Origin: Lachancea kluyveri NRRL Y-12651
Taxonomy: Eukaryota; Ascomycota; Saccharomycetes; Saccharomycetales; Saccharomycetaceae
Direction: 5' to 3'
Assembly (NCBI GenBank): GCA_000149225.2
Contig: CM000694.1
Location: 2,047,623 to 2,111,622, forward strand
Length of the DNA stretch: 64,000 nt
Part shown: positions 42,112 through 53,695 of the stretch, one piece after another
Layout: each line of letters opens with the position of its first letter
Position numbering within the stretch: the stretch's first letter is position 1
Made by a program: the position numbers and the translations under genes
Notes under the pieces: model-generated
Seen by the model: only the letters and a program-made list of their open reading frames with translations
What the model was told of the DNA's origin: nothing
Database searches by the model: none

Positions 42112-45100
42112 TTATTGGCTTAATAAGTTTGCAGATTGCTTCTTTGCTTTTCCAAATTTCAACCTTTTACCAGTGTTCCTATTTTCTGGTCCATTTTTGG
42201 TGTTGTAACGATAATTAACGTTTGTACTGTTCAATCCAGTTGAAACTTCAGTACGTGGTTCATTGCGTAAAGATTGTGCATATTGTTTTTCAATGCTAGG
42301 TAGATTCTCCAACGAACTTTCGATAAAGGCTTGGATATCCTCATACCTCTTCAATTTGTAGTGACTTCTTTGGTAGACTGATATTTCTTTTAAAATCTCG
42401 AGGATTCTGACTCTCTTGCCAAAATTGACAAGAACAGTGTTTCTATGTAGGAAATCTGGGTTACCATTGGCTGTAAAGGTCAGGTCTGATAAATAAACCC
42501 CGAAAAACGGAACACATGGGAAATCACCGATCGACTTCAGCAGCTGTCTATACCTGATAAAGTTTTTTGCCGAGTCCATTAGTGTGTTAAGCTCTTCCAA
42601 AAGTTTTTTGTATTCCTCTGGAACCGCCGCCCAAGTTCTCTTTAAACGATAGATTGGTGAAGAGTACAATGCAGAAATGATCGCAGTTAATGAAGAGAAA
42701 TTGTTCAGCTCATGGCAATGTGCTGCCACATTGATGAAAAATTGGATCAATTGAATTCTTTTCTTTATGTCCGTTTGTTTCACAATCATAAAAGACACAT
42801 AGTTGGTCAAATGGTTAGAGTTGGAAATAAATTCAGTAATGTTTTTGGATCCACCCATGTTACAGTACTTGTTTCCCCATGTTCGATCTAGACATTCAAA
42901 TGGAGATATCTTGTAAAACAACGAATGCTCCTTGATGGTTAGCTGTTTGGCATAGTCTAAGGAATCAATGTCTAGCAGCTTCAACTTCCTCATTCTAAAA
43001 CCAGTGGTGGAGCTAGAGCCAACAGGTGCAGAAACCGAACTCCTCGATGATTGTGGCACAGTGGTCGTAGAGCTACCGTCATCGCTAAAATTAATGCTTT
43101 CAGGAACAAAATTCTTTAGATTTCCCTTCATGGATAATCGGCCCTTTATAGCTGATAACAGAACGTCTGCACCAGAAATTTTTTGCGATTTAGCCAGCTG
43201 GGCAAAACCGATCATGTAGTCTAATCCCGGTTCGTAATACGAGGGTGTCCAATATTGCGAAAAAAGTGTTTTCATTATGTTGACAACTCTAATCTTGACT
43301 GGTTTTTGCTTTTTTTCAACCCAAATGTTGTACTCTTCATAGCTTACGCCCTCTGGAGGGTACAAGTTATAGCGTTCGACCAAAGCCTGTAAAAATTCGC
43401 CCGTAGTAAAAATGCTTCTAAAAGTTAACAGCATGGCTAGGTTGAACGATAAATCAATAGATTGGTGACTTGTCAAATGTTCCAAGAGTGCTTCCTTAGT
43501 ACCACCTTTGATATTGCCCTTGTTGTCGTATATTAGAGAATACTCATGTTCAGAATCGAGGTACCATGGAATGTCTCTAGAAAAGGACTTATTCTGAGCA
43601 TCCTCGAAATCCAAATTTTCATTACCTTCAGCAGAACTAGCCATATCAAAATCTTCATCTTCAAACCATTTTTCCTGTTCACCTTTCATCAACGCTGCGG
43701 TCAAGTCGCTCTTCATCATTCTGGCGGCATAGTTTAAAATATTTTCCCTTTCTTCGATCAATTGTTCAACATTTTGCAGCATCGTGTTACCAATATCTGA
43801 AAATTTTGCAAATGCCTCTCTAACCAATTGGTCGGCATCCAAAAAGGCAAGATCGTTATATTCGACATCCTGAGAGATCAAAAGGTTACGTAACTCCTCT
43901 GCGAATTTTTCCTGTTTCAAAAATTGATACTTGCTGAGTTCATCTTCCCTATCAAAATAGCATACCGATTCATCTCTGATGGCACAGAATACAAATGGAT
44001 CATCCAAAGTCAAACCTTGAACATCCATGATTTGTCGGATGGCAATGTCATGAAGGGCTTGTTTTATTTCAAAAAATTCCATAAGGGTTGAAGCCAGAGA
44101 GGTCATTGCATGTTTGCGCAGTTCTTCACTTTCCCTGTCAAGCTTTTCATCGTGAGACATATTTCTCAAATTGACAAAAAAGGTCAAATCGAGATTTTCC
44201 AAAACTTCAATCATATCTACAATATAGTTCAATGCCTTATAGGTATCAGCGCTCAATTCTAAATTACGTTTCTTAGATTTTGGCTGATCGATCAACCTGT
44301 GATCGTTACCGTAGTAGTTGATGATGATAAAGTTGAATTTTTTTTTCAATAGATTTAAAGTATCCCCGTTCAGGGGATATCTGTTCCTTTTCATTATTTT
44401 TGCCCTAGAGAAAGTTCTGGTATGGGATGGTTTACCAGTGATCGAATGTTTAGCGTTTGAGCTGCTTGCTGTACTGGTTGCTTTGCTACTAACGCTAAAT
44501 CCTCTAAAGCTGGTGTGATCTTTACTTGGGACTGAATACGATCTATTCCCAAGCGAATCGTTGGCCTGTTGTTGGCTGGAATCAAAAACGGGCGACGAAT
44601 CGCTGTTCTGTGCAGATCCATATTCATAACCTTGATGGAATGGATTTGTCCAAGCACCTCCATTAAAATGGCCTTTGAAAAACCTTGGGAACAGCTGTGG
44701 AAGATCGCCTTGTCCAAAGTGCGCCTGCATCAGATCGTGCAATTTTACAACGTTTTTCTTAAATCTAAAAAATTCCGTGTCAATGACTTGAAACAGAGAC
44801 TGAACCAATATACCAGATTCATCGTCGATGACAGAAAAGGAAAGTGGTGCGTTGAGACTAGGAACCGAAGTACGAGTGGATGGAATCTCTTGTGGTGATT
44901 CTAAATTGGGACTGTTACTCTGCCAATCTTCACTGAACATCAATGTGTCCGTTGTACTTGAGCTGAAATTACGAATAGGCCTTGCTGGTGATTCTTGGTT
45001 CAAAAAAGATGGGATGGTCGATGCAGAAGAACGTGAGGGATCTGGGATGGTTGTGTTTGTACTAGTGATGCTAACTTTGCTATCCCTTGGGTCGGATTGA

Positions 45101-46692
45101 CGCGATGCAGCCAATTGGTTGATCAAAGAGATTCTTTGAGGAGAGCAAAAAAAAAGGTTCGAATTGACCCCTATCCTTGCCATGGAGGTGATTAGTTTTT
45201 TCAACAGCCTTCTAGCTTCTCTACGCAAATTTTTCTTTACCATTTCATGTTTCAACAAGCGACACCCCAACTGATGGAAGGCAATCAATCTGGTTGCCAT
45301 GGTGAAACTCGTGTTGAACTCGTGTTGGTTGTTTTTGAAAAAATGCTCTTGAGCAAGGTTGATGTAATGCAAAGTTGAGTTGCGGAATTCGGTCCAAGAT
45401 CTTATGTCCATATGATGGTGGTAAAACAGATCCTGCCTTGCATACATCGTCTCGTAGGGATGTTGAGCCCAACCAAATGAATCGCCTTCGCTATCGTTAT
45501 CCTTTGCTTCATTGTCCCTTGTGTTTTCCTTCACCTTCTCAGTACTTTTCTCCCGCTTCGTTCCATTTCCCCTGTCGGTTTCCACCTCTTTGCGATGTTC
45601 TGCCTCTTTGCCCCTTCCTTGAAGGTTTGGATTGGGATTGAGATCCTCTCTGGCCAAATTTGCATTGACAGAGCTTACAAAAACCATACCCGAGGAAGTT
45701 GTCGAAGTAGAACTACGTTGGTTGGTGCGGTTTTGGTCCCTTGTATAACAGTCCATATTAGAAACAGAGGAAACATCAGGCGTTGGATTCAAATTGCCCG
45801 TGTCCACCACCTGTATGTTTTCATCTGTAGCGAGTTGTAAATCTCTTGGACGCAAGTCGACCAAGTGGTCATTGTCCGGGAAGATACTTTCCGAGTTTAG
45901 CTCTGGAGAGTGTAGCAACGGTAGGCTGGGACAGTAGATGTTAAATTCCTTGTTGTAGTAGAGTATTTTCTTGTGCGTGGTTGGCACGGGGGTCCAAAGC
46001 GGAGGTGAGTTCTTGTGGAGGTTGTTGAAAAACATCTCAATCTCTTGAACCGTTAGGATGTTCAGCTTGTTAGGGTCGACCGGACCACGGGACTCCGTTA
46101 CACTTTCCTCCTCTTCTTCTTCCAAAGAGAGCTTCTGCAAAGGATCGACGTGCTGCTGCGATCTACTAGAAGAGGAACACTCCGTCGATGGAGTGCTTGG
46201 CCTTCTAGAGGTCAACGATTTCCGTCTCATGTCCAACTTGTAATCCTGCTTCAAGTGCGAAGAGTTGGAAAGGGTGGGAGATAGAGCAATATCGGTTGAC
46301 ATGTTAGTACGTGTATTGTTACCTGCCGTGTTCAAGGACCCACGCAAAGAGGCTGTAGACAGAGCAAAACTATTACGTCTGCTGCTGTTGTTTGAGAAAC
46401 TGGCGAGAGAGTTTTTCTTGTTCAATGAGAACCACCTGTCTCTGATACTTTTAGAGTAGTTACAGGGAAACCAGCCTCTGCTTGCTTTATTGTTAGAATC
46501 AAGAATAATCCCATCCCACCAGCCAGAGTCTTGTTTTGATAGGACGTAGACAGTGTCCCCTTGAATCAACCGTAGTTGAGACTTTCTAGAGGGCACATAG
46601 TCATAGGTGGCTACCACCACGTCGACTGGACGCACCAAGGTGGAACCAGAAGAACCTGTCTCCTCATGCGAAGGCACTGGCGACAAACTCAT
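42112..46692 (-). CDS. CDC25: Ras guanine-nucleotide exchange factor Cdc25
   Basis: Activates Ras1/Ras2 and so adenylate cyclase and PKA; membrane-associated. The first in-frame ATG is at 46692, giving 1526 aa (S. cerevisiae Cdc25 1589). An SH3 domain follows a short Ser-rich tail (about residues 29-85, [16 protein letters not shown] through GWWDG and RGWFPCNY). A long low-complexity Ser/Asn region follows. The C-terminal third holds the RasGEF N-domain ([14 protein letters not shown]) and the catalytic CDC25 domain with [41 protein letters not shown] and [13 protein letters not shown]. cerevisiae kept two ohnologs, CDC25 and SDC25, one on each sister region. Here DPS1 (SDC25's neighbour) and IMH1 (CDC25's neighbour) flank one gene, so it is the single pre-duplication form. 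Confidence 0.96.
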   Translation of the reverse strand: MSLSPVPSHEETGSSGSTLVRPVDVVVATYDYVPSRKSQLRLIQGDTVYVLSKQDSGWWDGIILDSNNKASRGWFPCNYSKSIRDRWFSLNKKNSLASFSNNSSRRNSFALSTASLRGSLNTAGNNTRTNMSTDIALSPTLSNSSHLKQDYKLDMRRKSLTSRRPSTPSTECSSSSRSQQHVDPLQKLSLEEEEEESVTESRGPVDPNKLNILTVQEIEMFFNNLHKNSPPLWTPVPTTHKKILYYNKEFNIYCPSLPLLHSPELNSESIFPDNDHLVDLRPRDLQLATDENIQVVDTGNLNPTPDVSSVSNMDCYTRDQNRTNQRSSTSTTSSGMVFVSSVNANLAREDLNPNPNLQGRGKEAEHRKEVETDRGNGTKREKSTEKVKENTRDNEAKDNDSEGDSFGWAQHPYETMYARQDLFYHHHMDIRSWTEFRNSTLHYINLAQEHFFKNNQHEFNTSFTMATRLIAFHQLGCRLLKHEMVKKNLRREARRLLKKLITSMARIGVNSNLFFCSPQRISLINQLAASRQSDPRDSKVSITSTNTTIPDPSRSSASTIPSFLNQESPARPIRNFSSSTTDTLMFSEDWQSNSPNLESPQEIPSTRTSVPSLNAPLSFSVIDDESGILVQSLFQVIDTEFFRFKKNVVKLHDLMQAHFGQGDLPQLFPRFFKGHFNGGAWTNPFHQGYEYGSAQNSDSSPVFDSSQQQANDSLGNRSYSVPSKDHTSFRGFSVSSKATSTASSSNAKHSITGKPSHTRTFSRAKIMKRNRYPLNGDTLNLLKKKFNFIIINYYGNDHRLIDQPKSKKRNLELSADTYKALNYIVDMIEVLENLDLTFFVNLRNMSHDEKLDRESEELRKHAMTSLASTLMEFFEIKQALHDIAIRQIMDVQGLTLDDPFVFCAIRDESVCYFDREDELSKYQFLKQEKFAEELRNLLISQDVEYNDLAFLDADQLVREAFAKFSDIGNTMLQNVEQLIEERENILNYAARMMKSDLTAALMKGEQEKWFEDEDFDMASSAEGNENLDFEDAQNKSFSRDIPWYLDSEHEYSLIYDNKGNIKGGTKEALLEHLTSHQSIDLSFNLAMLLTFRSIFTTGEFLQALVERYNLYPPEGVSYEEYNIWVEKKQKPVKIRVVNIMKTLFSQYWTPSYYEPGLDYMIGFAQLAKSQKISGADVLLSAIKGRLSMKGNLKNFVPESINFSDDGSSTTTVPQSSRSSVSAPVGSSSTTGFRMRKLKLLDIDSLDYAKQLTIKEHSLFYKISPFECLDRTWGNKYCNMGGSKNITEFISNSNHLTNYVSFMIVKQTDIKKRIQLIQFFINVAAHCHELNNFSSLTAIISALYSSPIYRLKRTWAAVPEEYKKLLEELNTLMDSAKNFIRYRQLLKSIGDFPCVPFFGVYLSDLTFTANGNPDFLHRNTVLVNFGKRVRILEILKEISVYQRSHYKLKRYEDIQAFIESSLENLPSIEKQYAQSLRNEPRTEVSTGLNSTNVNYRYNTKNGPENRNTGKRLKFGKAKKQSANLLSQ

Positions 46693-47683
46693 TGAGCTTT
46701 GTGTTCGGTTGCTTGTGCTAGGAGGAGGGAAGTTATCACCGTACAAGAGTCAAACGGTCTCCTTTTTTGAAAAAATTTAGAGCTTCTTTATTCTATTTTT
46801 TTCTTATTTTTTTTTTCAACGTCGTCCGGTTCAAACTCATCGCATTTGCCGGCAAAGAGCAAAAACCCAAGAATAATCGCAGAAGTCAAATGCGAAAGAC
46901 GCAAGCTTAAAAAGTGGTAAAAGCTACTGGATACGCTTTTCTTCATCTTCTTAGCGTAATGCATCCATCCTACATTTTTTGTAGTATGTAATTTTTTTTA
47001 TCTTTTTTGTCGATATAATTCTCAACCGAATTTCTCGCAAAGAATCGGACCGGTGGCCTTGGCAACAATAACTCCTTGGTATTCACGCCTTAAATACATA
47101 ATGGACTGGGCTGCGACTATGTACGAATACACATAATCTAGTCACTTGATATTTTTTTACTAGCAACGGGAAGCGCACCGCGTACCATGTTGTTACAGCA
47201 TGTAGTTGACACATTCTAGTCACGTGAGTCATCCATTATTGTGCCGTAAGGATGGGTTTCATCCTTACGGTACGGATAAGCAACCGGTGAATCCTGTGCT
47301 TCCATTGCTGGTGTCGTTCAAGACGTGCACCAAACGAAACAGGCGAGACATCCATCGTCTTTACTTGCCATACAAAATATAGAATAGTAAGATAGCATAT
47401 ACAGAGTGTATTCGTGTCGCTTCTTACGTACGTGTTTTTTTCGAAGGCAGAAAAATTTGTTTCTCTTTTGTTTCTCTTTTGTTTTTTCCCCCATGGATTT
47501 CGCATTTGTCTGGCGAAATGGTGATTACTCACTTGATGCTATGGCCTCGTCCTATGTTATATCTCCTAGGACTTGGGCTTGCGCTGTGTCGAACAAGGTG
47601 AAAAAGTGAAAAAAAGACAAAAAACTAAGAAACCTTTCAGATTAAGGAAAAAAAAAACAACAGAAAACAATCAAGTGAACACT
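46693..47683. other. Divergent promoter region CDC25 / DPS1
   Basis: These 991 bases contain T-rich tracts near CDC25, a TCACGTGA box at 47219-47226, the perfect palindrome at 47244-47270, and an A-rich leader before DPS1. A short plus-strand ORF here (47406-47609) has no supporting features and is left out. Confidence 0.5.
47244..47270. promoter_or_regulatory. Perfect 11-bp palindrome upstream of DPS1
   Basis: CCGTAAGGATG and CATCCTTACGG form perfect 11-base arms around the loop GGTTT. It lies about 415-440 bases before the DPS1 ATG, beside a CACGTG box (47220-47225), and a partial extra copy of one arm's end (TACGGAT) follows. The factor is unknown to me. Confidence 0.5.
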
Positions 47684-49360
47684 ATGTCTGGTGAACCGGT
47701 TGAAAAGATTGTCGAACAAGAGACCGCTGCTGGTGCTGGTGCTGATGCTGCTCCAGTGATTCTAGGTGAAGACGGTAAACCGCTGTCTAAGAAAGCTTTG
47801 AAAAAGTTGCAAAAGGAACAGGAAAAACAGAAAAAGAAGGAAGAAAGAGCTCGTCAACTCGCTGCTGAAAAGGAGGCTCGTGAAAAGCAAGCTGCAGAAG
47901 ATCCAGCAAAGGAAAACTACGGTAAATTGCCGTTGATTCAATCTACCACCAAGTCTGGTATCCAAAGAATCAAATTCGCAGACTTGAGTGAAAACGATGA
48001 CGGGAAGGAAGTCGTCTTCAGAGCCCGTGTGCACAACTCCAGACAGCAGGGTGCCACTTTGAACTTTTTGACTTTGAGACAACAGGCCGAATTGATCCAA
48101 GCTTTGGTCAAGTCCAACAAAGAGGGTACCGTCTCCAAACAGATGGTCAAGTGGACTAGCTCTATCAACTTGGAAAGTATCGTTTTGGTCCACGGTATCG
48201 TGAGAAAAGTTGAAGAGCCTATCAAATCTGCTACCGTTCAAAACTTGGAAATCCACATCACCAAAATCTTCACCATCTCCGAGACTCCTCAACAGATGCC
48301 TATTTTGTTGGAAGACGCGTCCCGTTCCGAAGCTGAAGCTGAAGCCGCTGGCTTGCCAGTTGTCAACTTGGATACGAGATTAGACGCCCGTGTGATCGAC
48401 TTGAGAACCGTTACCAACCAGGCCATCTTTAAAATCCAATCAGGTGTTTGCGAACTGTTCAGGGAGTTTTTGCGTAACAGGGACTTCACCGAGATTCACA
48501 CTCCAAAATTGTTGGGCTCTCCCTCCGAAGGTGGTGCTAACGTCTTTGAAGTTACCTATTTCAAAGGTAACTCCTACTTGGCCCAATCTCCACAGATTTA
48601 CAAACAAGAGTTGATCGCTGCCGATTTTGAACGTGTCTTTGAAGTTGGCCCAGTTTTCAGAGCTGAAAACTCCAACACCCACCGTCATATGACCGAATTC
48701 ACCGGTTTGGACTTGGAAATGGCCTTTGAAGAACATTACGACGAAGTCTTGGACGTGTTGAGCGAACTTTTCGTGTTTATCTTTACCGAATTGAAGTCTC
48801 GTTACTCCAAGGAAATCGCTTTGGTTCGTAAACAATACCCAGTTGAAGACTTCAAACTACCAAAGGATGGCAAAATGGTTCGTCTACATTTCAAAGATGG
48901 TATTGCCATGTTGAGAGAAGCCGGTAAACAGGTTGACGATTTTGAAGATTTGTCTACCGAAAATGAGAAGCTGTTGGGTAAATTGGTCAGAGAAAAATAC
49001 GATACCGATTTCTACATCTTGGACAAGTTCCCATTGGCTGTTCGTCCCTTCTACACCATGCCTGATCCAGAAGATTCTCGCTATTCCAACTCTTACGATT
49101 TCTTCATGAGAGGTGAAGAGATCCTATCCGGTGCTCAACGTATCCATGACTCCGAGTTTTTGAAGGAGAGAATGAAGGTTCATGAACTTTCTCCAGAAGA
49201 TCCTGGTTTGAAGGATTACTGTGACGCTTTCACCTACGGTTGTCCACCACACGCTGGTGGTGGTATCGGTCTGGAAAGAGTCGTCATGTTCTATTTGGAT
49301 TTGAAAAATATCAGAAGAGCTTCCTTATTCCCAAGAGACCCAAAGAGATTGAGACCATGA
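47684..49360 (+). CDS. DPS1: Cytosolic aspartyl-tRNA synthetase
   Basis: Charges tRNA-Asp in the cytosol; class IIb synthetase. From the ATG at 47684 the product is 558 aa (S. cerevisiae 557). It has a Lys/Glu-rich N-terminal extension that binds tRNA ([27 protein letters not shown] region, about residues 31-58), an OB-fold anticodon domain ([17 protein letters not shown]), class II motif 2 in [26 protein letters not shown] and motif 3 in [14 protein letters not shown], ending [10 protein letters not shown]. Codon bias is strong. It is divergent from CDC25, as S. cerevisiae DPS1 adjoins SDC25 on chromosome XII left. Confidence 0.98.
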   Translation: MSGEPVEKIVEQETAAGAGADAAPVILGEDGKPLSKKALKKLQKEQEKQKKKEERARQLAAEKEAREKQAAEDPAKENYGKLPLIQSTTKSGIQRIKFADLSENDDGKEVVFRARVHNSRQQGATLNFLTLRQQAELIQALVKSNKEGTVSKQMVKWTSSINLESIVLVHGIVRKVEEPIKSATVQNLEIHITKIFTISETPQQMPILLEDASRSEAEAEAAGLPVVNLDTRLDARVIDLRTVTNQAIFKIQSGVCELFREFLRNRDFTEIHTPKLLGSPSEGGANVFEVTYFKGNSYLAQSPQIYKQELIAADFERVFEVGPVFRAENSNTHRHMTEFTGLDLEMAFEEHYDEVLDVLSELFVFIFTELKSRYSKEIALVRKQYPVEDFKLPKDGKMVRLHFKDGIAMLREAGKQVDDFEDLSTENEKLLGKLVREKYDTDFYILDKFPLAVRPFYTMPDPEDSRYSNSYDFFMRGEEILSGAQRIHDSEFLKERMKVHELSPEDPGLKDYCDAFTYGCPPHAGGGIGLERVVMFYLDLKNIRRASLFPRDPKRLRP

Positions 49361-49990
49361 TCAGCCATTGGCATCTGCCGAGCCGATCGCATTGACTCGT
49401 GTGATTTTTCTTTACAAGTATAGATTTACATACGTCTGTATGTATGTATGTATGTATGTATGTATGTGTGCGTGCTAATCTGGTTTGCAACTAAGCGCTA
49501 TTGTCTTTTTACAGTACTTTCCCTTTTTTATACCTTCCTTTTTAAAAAACGGTATGCATGCTCTTACTCTCTTTGCTTCGTATCATATTCAAGATAACCT
49601 GAAGTTATAAAATCGTTACGCAAGGGTTCTGTTACACTTCCTTTATATCTAGATTCCTTAGGTTTCAAGGCTATTAAAAGTCAAATATCACTGTTTTTCT
49701 TTTTTTTATCACAGAGACCACTCGGTATAATACGCTACAAATGTACATCTTTTATCAAATCCCATAACCACACTACGTTTTGGCATAGGACGGAACCATA
49801 CTGTATATATATATATATATCATACTTCATCATTCTTTGATACTGTATACGTTCTTACGAGGGCTTCTTTTCTCTGCAAACCCTATAAAGTATTTCTTCA
49901 CGGCCTTTGAGGGTTTTGTATGAAAAAACTTGAAATATCCGTTGCAATGATAGGACCGTAAAATACCAAAGCTATACCTCATCATATATC
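49361..49990. other. Intergenic DPS1 to COX19, with microsatellites
   Basis: These 630 bases contain a (TGTA)7 repeat at 49437-49464 and an alternating TA tract at 49804-49820. The rest is AT-rich with a T-run near 49698-49708. No gene is visible; it should contain the DPS1 3' end and COX19 promoter. Confidence 0.55.
49437..49464 (+). repeat. (TGTA)7 microsatellite
   Basis: Seven perfect TGTA units follow the DPS1 stop by about 75 bases, then TGTG. It is likely in the DPS1 3' UTR, where UGUA is the Puf-protein core; this may be only a simple repeat. Confidence 0.8.
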
Positions 49991-50278
49991 ATGTCTGGTA
50001 ATCCAGGTAATTCTTTGAGAGCATTATCACCAACACCACCTGAACGTGGCTCTTTCCCACTTGACCACGATGGTGAATGCTCTAAACAGATGCAAGATTA
50101 TCTACAGTGTATTAAACTTGTGAGGGGAGAAAACGCTCCAAATTGTCGTTTGCTAGCTAAAAACTATTTGAAATGTAGAATGGATAATCAACTGATGGAT
50201 AGAGATGAGTGGAAGAACCTTGGCTTGCCAGATGACAAGAAAAAGATAGTCTCTCCGAATGATGGTAAGAAAGAATAA
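49991..50278 (+). CDS. COX19: Twin CX9C protein Cox19
   Basis: Small mitochondrial intermembrane-space protein needed for cytochrome c oxidase assembly and copper handling. The 95-aa product (S. cerevisiae 98) has a twin CX9C motif: Cys30/Cys40 ([11 protein letters not shown]) and Cys52/Cys62 ([11 protein letters not shown]), the signature for Mia40-dependent import. The C-terminus is Lys-rich. It follows DPS1 as in S. cerevisiae YLL018C/YLL018C-A. An A-run of 20 starts in its stop codon (50277-50296). Confidence 0.95.
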   Translation: MSGNPGNSLRALSPTPPERGSFPLDHDGECSKQMQDYLQCIKLVRGENAPNCRLLAKNYLKCRMDNQLMDRDEWKNLGLPDDKKKIVSPNDGKKE

Positions 50279-51730
50279 AAAAAAAAAAAAAAAAAACAAA
50301 AAGAAAGCTGTGAGATTGCGTTATACGTTCTGAGCGTGAATAGTTTCTCGACAGTCATCAAACATTTACCTGTATATATGTCTATGTGTATCCTTTTCTC
50401 CAAAAAAAAAATGACAAGACTTATCCACTGTCGTGATAAATAAGAGACAAAAGGGAAAATCTTATACTACAATGTGTTTCATTTACGATAACATTAGCAA
50501 AATTCACGCTTTTATGATTTCTCTGATGTGTTACAGTAATCTTTAAACAATCAACGCCCTTCTTACTCAAGCTTTTAATGTTTTCTCAATTAGAATATGT
50601 ATAACGGCTTTAATTATTCAAAAAAAAACTGACGATTAATTATGGTGCCCATAGCATGCATTGTTTCCATCACATCCACTCACTATTTCACCATTGACTG
50701 CAGAATAGGCGATCAAAGCCTAATTCCCATTCTAGCATATTTGAATCCATTTTGCCCACTGTTGGGAGTCTATGCTTAGCTCCATTGGCTTTACATAGGC
50801 AGTATGTGCAAAAGGCTGATTCGGGATATGCGTACAAACGACCTGATATGCCCATCCTAGTCTACTTGAAATTAGAAACGAAAGCACAAATTTTTAAAGT
50901 ACTACAACCTTTGTGTCTTTGGAAAAGATTACCGCTAACCCAAAAGTATTACCGGGATGCCTATTGCACTCCTCTTAGACAAAAGGAGGCACAACTTTGA
51001 GAGTATCATCCAAGTTTAAACCACCTAGAAATACACCATACAAAACTTCGCCCTTCACATTCTTTCCCGGTCAAAATATGTTGCTGTTTGGAACAGCCGG
51101 CAACAGGTCAATAGGTGAATCGAACCCAAAAACCGACATGTGTAAGGCAAATAGCACAAACACACGGTAAAGAAGTGAAAACTACACGTAGTCAAATCCA
51201 ACGCTACATTTGTCCTTCCAACAAAGCATCTGAACTTTGTATCTGTGTGGACATACTTACATCCCTACGTAGAAGCGTCTCGAACTCGCTAAAATCTCCG
51301 AGACACCTCTAATCAGTGAAAACATGAGCAATCGTGAACAAACACGAGGCAGTGGAAATACAAAGATAATACACACTCGAAATGACAACCTATCTGCCAC
51401 TTGGTCTCCCTTTTACTAGTCTAATTTCTCATCTAGCCTGTAGCAAACAGATTGTGTCGCTTATTCTGCAATGATACGAGAGATGATCCTGTGGTTTTTG
51501 AGGTTGTCACCCTGACTTGATAAGGAAAATTTCCTTTTTTGGGGTCTGGAGGTATAATAATTACCGTATATAGAAATAATTACTATATCAGGAATAGTTC
51601 TTAGCCCCACTCCCTGAATATTCAGCCAGCCACACGTTGCCACTGGAAAAAGGAGTAATTTCTAGCAACTAGTGGTAACAATAATCATCAGCTTTCTACA
51701 AGCCACTACTTTCTAAAGACTGACAAGACC
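50279..51730. other. Long intergenic region COX19 to KNS1
   Basis: These 1452 bases are the longest spacer in the window. There are two weak plus-strand reading frames (50752-51000, without an ATG start, and 51115-51312) with no recognisable motif. I see no tRNA, LTR or strong palindrome. An unrecognised small RNA cannot be excluded by eye. Confidence 0.45.
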
Positions 51731-53695
51731 ATGTCTCAGGATATGCAAGTCAAAAGAAAAAGGACCAGAACTTTGGATAACAGAAATGCAGGCCGTCTGT
51801 TTCTGGACAACGAGCAGGACCCCTTGATCAGTGACATGTTGGCAAGACAGTCAACCCTTCTACAGAATAATCTTACCGACAGTAGTTACGCATCAGCCGG
51901 TGATGAAGCACACGATGACGATGATGTTATATTCATCAAAGAGCAGCCTATCGAGTTTACTGACAATAACAACTATACTGCAAAGAAGTTCAAAAAACAG
52001 AGAACGATCTCTTTGCCACAGCTGCCCTATGCTCGGTTGCTTTACAACGCTAAAAGCGACATTCCAAGGAGGCAGAATGATGATGATTTAGTACATTTGA
52101 GCGGTAGTTCGAGCAAAACGATAGACGGTAATAAGATGGTTTCGTTACAGGTGGTTCGTAGCGTCTCTCCCATAACCATTGACGCCTACAACGAAAAAAA
52201 GAAACTATCCGCCTCGAAAATTACCAAGTTGGTCACTAAAAAGAAGAAAAAAGAGTTTTTCCAAACGGACAAGGATGGTCATTACATCTTTCAGGAAAAT
52301 GATGTTTTTAGCAACGGTAGGTTCATCGTAAAGCAATTGTTGGGTCAGGGTACCTTTGGTAAAGTAGTCAAGTGTATTGACACTTTGGGAGAGAATGCTG
52401 CGCATTTGGGTACACCGACACCAACCCCATCCGAATATACAACACCCATCATGGATCCTTACTCTAGTGCATGTGCTTCTAGATTACAGGCTTATTCGAT
52501 GGAGTCTCCAATTTCACCAAGGGCTCCTGCCCCAAAGTATGTCGCTGTGAAAATTATAAGGGCTATTGACAGGTACCGTGAGGCTGCTAAAACTGAGTTG
52601 AGAGTTCTTCAAACCATTTTGGCGAATGACCCCCAGGGTCAGTATCAATGTTTGCTTCTTCTCGAATGCTTTGACTACAAGAATCACATTTGCTTGGTAA
52701 CTGACCTGTTTGGGAAATCCGTTTATGATTTCATGTGCAATAACGGGTGCCCAAGGTTTCCAGGATCCCATGTACAAGCAGTTTCTAAACAACTGATCCG
52801 TTCCGTGTGCTTTTTACACGATCTAGGTATCATCCACACGGATTTGAAGCCAGAAAACATTTTGCTGTGCGACGAGTCCTTTGTAGAAAAGCAAATGCCT
52901 CCGGGGGCTATGTCCACCATGAGTCCGCGCAGGCAAAGCGTCAGTGGTGGTAAACGTCGTTTTCTGACGAACCCGGAGGTCAAGTTAATCGACTTTGGCA
53001 GTGCCGTGTTCCACAACGAATATCATCCAGCAGTGATTTCCACTCGTCACTACCGTGCACCAGAGATTGTCCTAGGCTTAGGCTGGTCTTTCCCCTGTGA
53101 TATCTGGTCGATCGGCTGTGTTCTTGTCGAGCTTGTGACTGGTGAATCCTTGTATCCAATTCATGAGAATTTGGAACACATGGCCATGATGCAACGCATC
53201 AATGGTGTACAATTTCCCCAAAAGATGGTAGAGAAAATGTTCTACAAGGTAGAACGCAAACTAGGAAATTTGCCACCTGACTTGAACACCACTGTTGTAA
53301 GACATTTTGATAAAGATGACTTGTCTTTGCAGTGGCCAGAAAGAAACAACAGGGGTGAAGTGGTTACAAAGGAGAAGTCTATGAAAAGGGTTATGTCAAG
53401 CTGTGATCGTCTCGATAAATATATTTCTCAAAAACTTAAAGCAGACTATGGCGAATGGTTGAAAATTAACTGGGAGATGTCACCAGAAGAGAATTGGAAT
53501 TATATTGAAATGAAATACGTCGGTCATAAGTTGGATAGAGAATTGTTTTTATTTTGGTATTGGTTTGTGGACTTGTGTCGCATGATGTTTGAGTTTGATC
53601 CCACAAAGAGAATCACTGCCAGAGAGGCTATGGAGCACGAATGGTTTAGTTTAGGGATTCTCGATGAGGGTATCACAAGTTTTGGAAAATTTTAG
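51731..53695 (+). CDS. KNS1: LAMMER-type protein kinase Kns1
   Basis: CLK/LAMMER dual-specificity kinase; in S. cerevisiae it acts below TORC1 on RNA polymerase III. The 654-aa product (S. cerevisiae 737) has a basic, disordered N-terminus, then a kinase domain from about residue 195: GQGTFGKVVKCID, a Pro/Ser-rich insert, VAVKIIRAID, HTDLKPENILL, LIDFGSAVF and STRHYRAPEIVLG. The LAMMER motif is EHMAMMQRI. The C-lobe ends DPTKRITAREAMEHEWFSLG. A second Met at residue 5 is an alternative start. Same gene order and strand relation to COX19 as the S. cerevisiae sister region. Confidence 0.96.
   Translation: MSQDMQVKRKRTRTLDNRNAGRLFLDNEQDPLISDMLARQSTLLQNNLTDSSYASAGDEAHDDDDVIFIKEQPIEFTDNNNYTAKKFKKQRTISLPQLPYARLLYNAKSDIPRRQNDDDLVHLSGSSSKTIDGNKMVSLQVVRSVSPITIDAYNEKKKLSASKITKLVTKKKKKEFFQTDKDGHYIFQENDVFSNGRFIVKQLLGQGTFGKVVKCIDTLGENAAHLGTPTPTPSEYTTPIMDPYSSACASRLQAYSMESPISPRAPAPKYVAVKIIRAIDRYREAAKTELRVLQTILANDPQGQYQCLLLLECFDYKNHICLVTDLFGKSVYDFMCNNGCPRFPGSHVQAVSKQLIRSVCFLHDLGIIHTDLKPENILLCDESFVEKQMPPGAMSTMSPRRQSVSGGKRRFLTNPEVKLIDFGSAVFHNEYHPAVISTRHYRAPEIVLGLGWSFPCDIWSIGCVLVELVTGESLYPIHENLEHMAMMQRINGVQFPQKMVEKMFYKVERKLGNLPPDLNTTVVRHFDKDDLSLQWPERNNRGEVVTKEKSMKRVMSSCDRLDKYISQKLKADYGEWLKINWEMSPEENWNYIEMKYVGHKLDRELFLFWYWFVDLCRMMFEFDPTKRITAREAMEHEWFSLGILDEGITSFGKF

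Noticed and set aside
46693-46746. Upstream extension of CDC25
   Set aside because: The frame continues only to a TTG codon and an in-frame stop follows just upstream; the first ATG at 46692 still leaves the SH3 domain intact.
50752-51312. Two short ORFs in the COX19-KNS1 spacer
   Set aside because: The first lacks an ATG start; the second has no motif, neighbour logic or compositional support.
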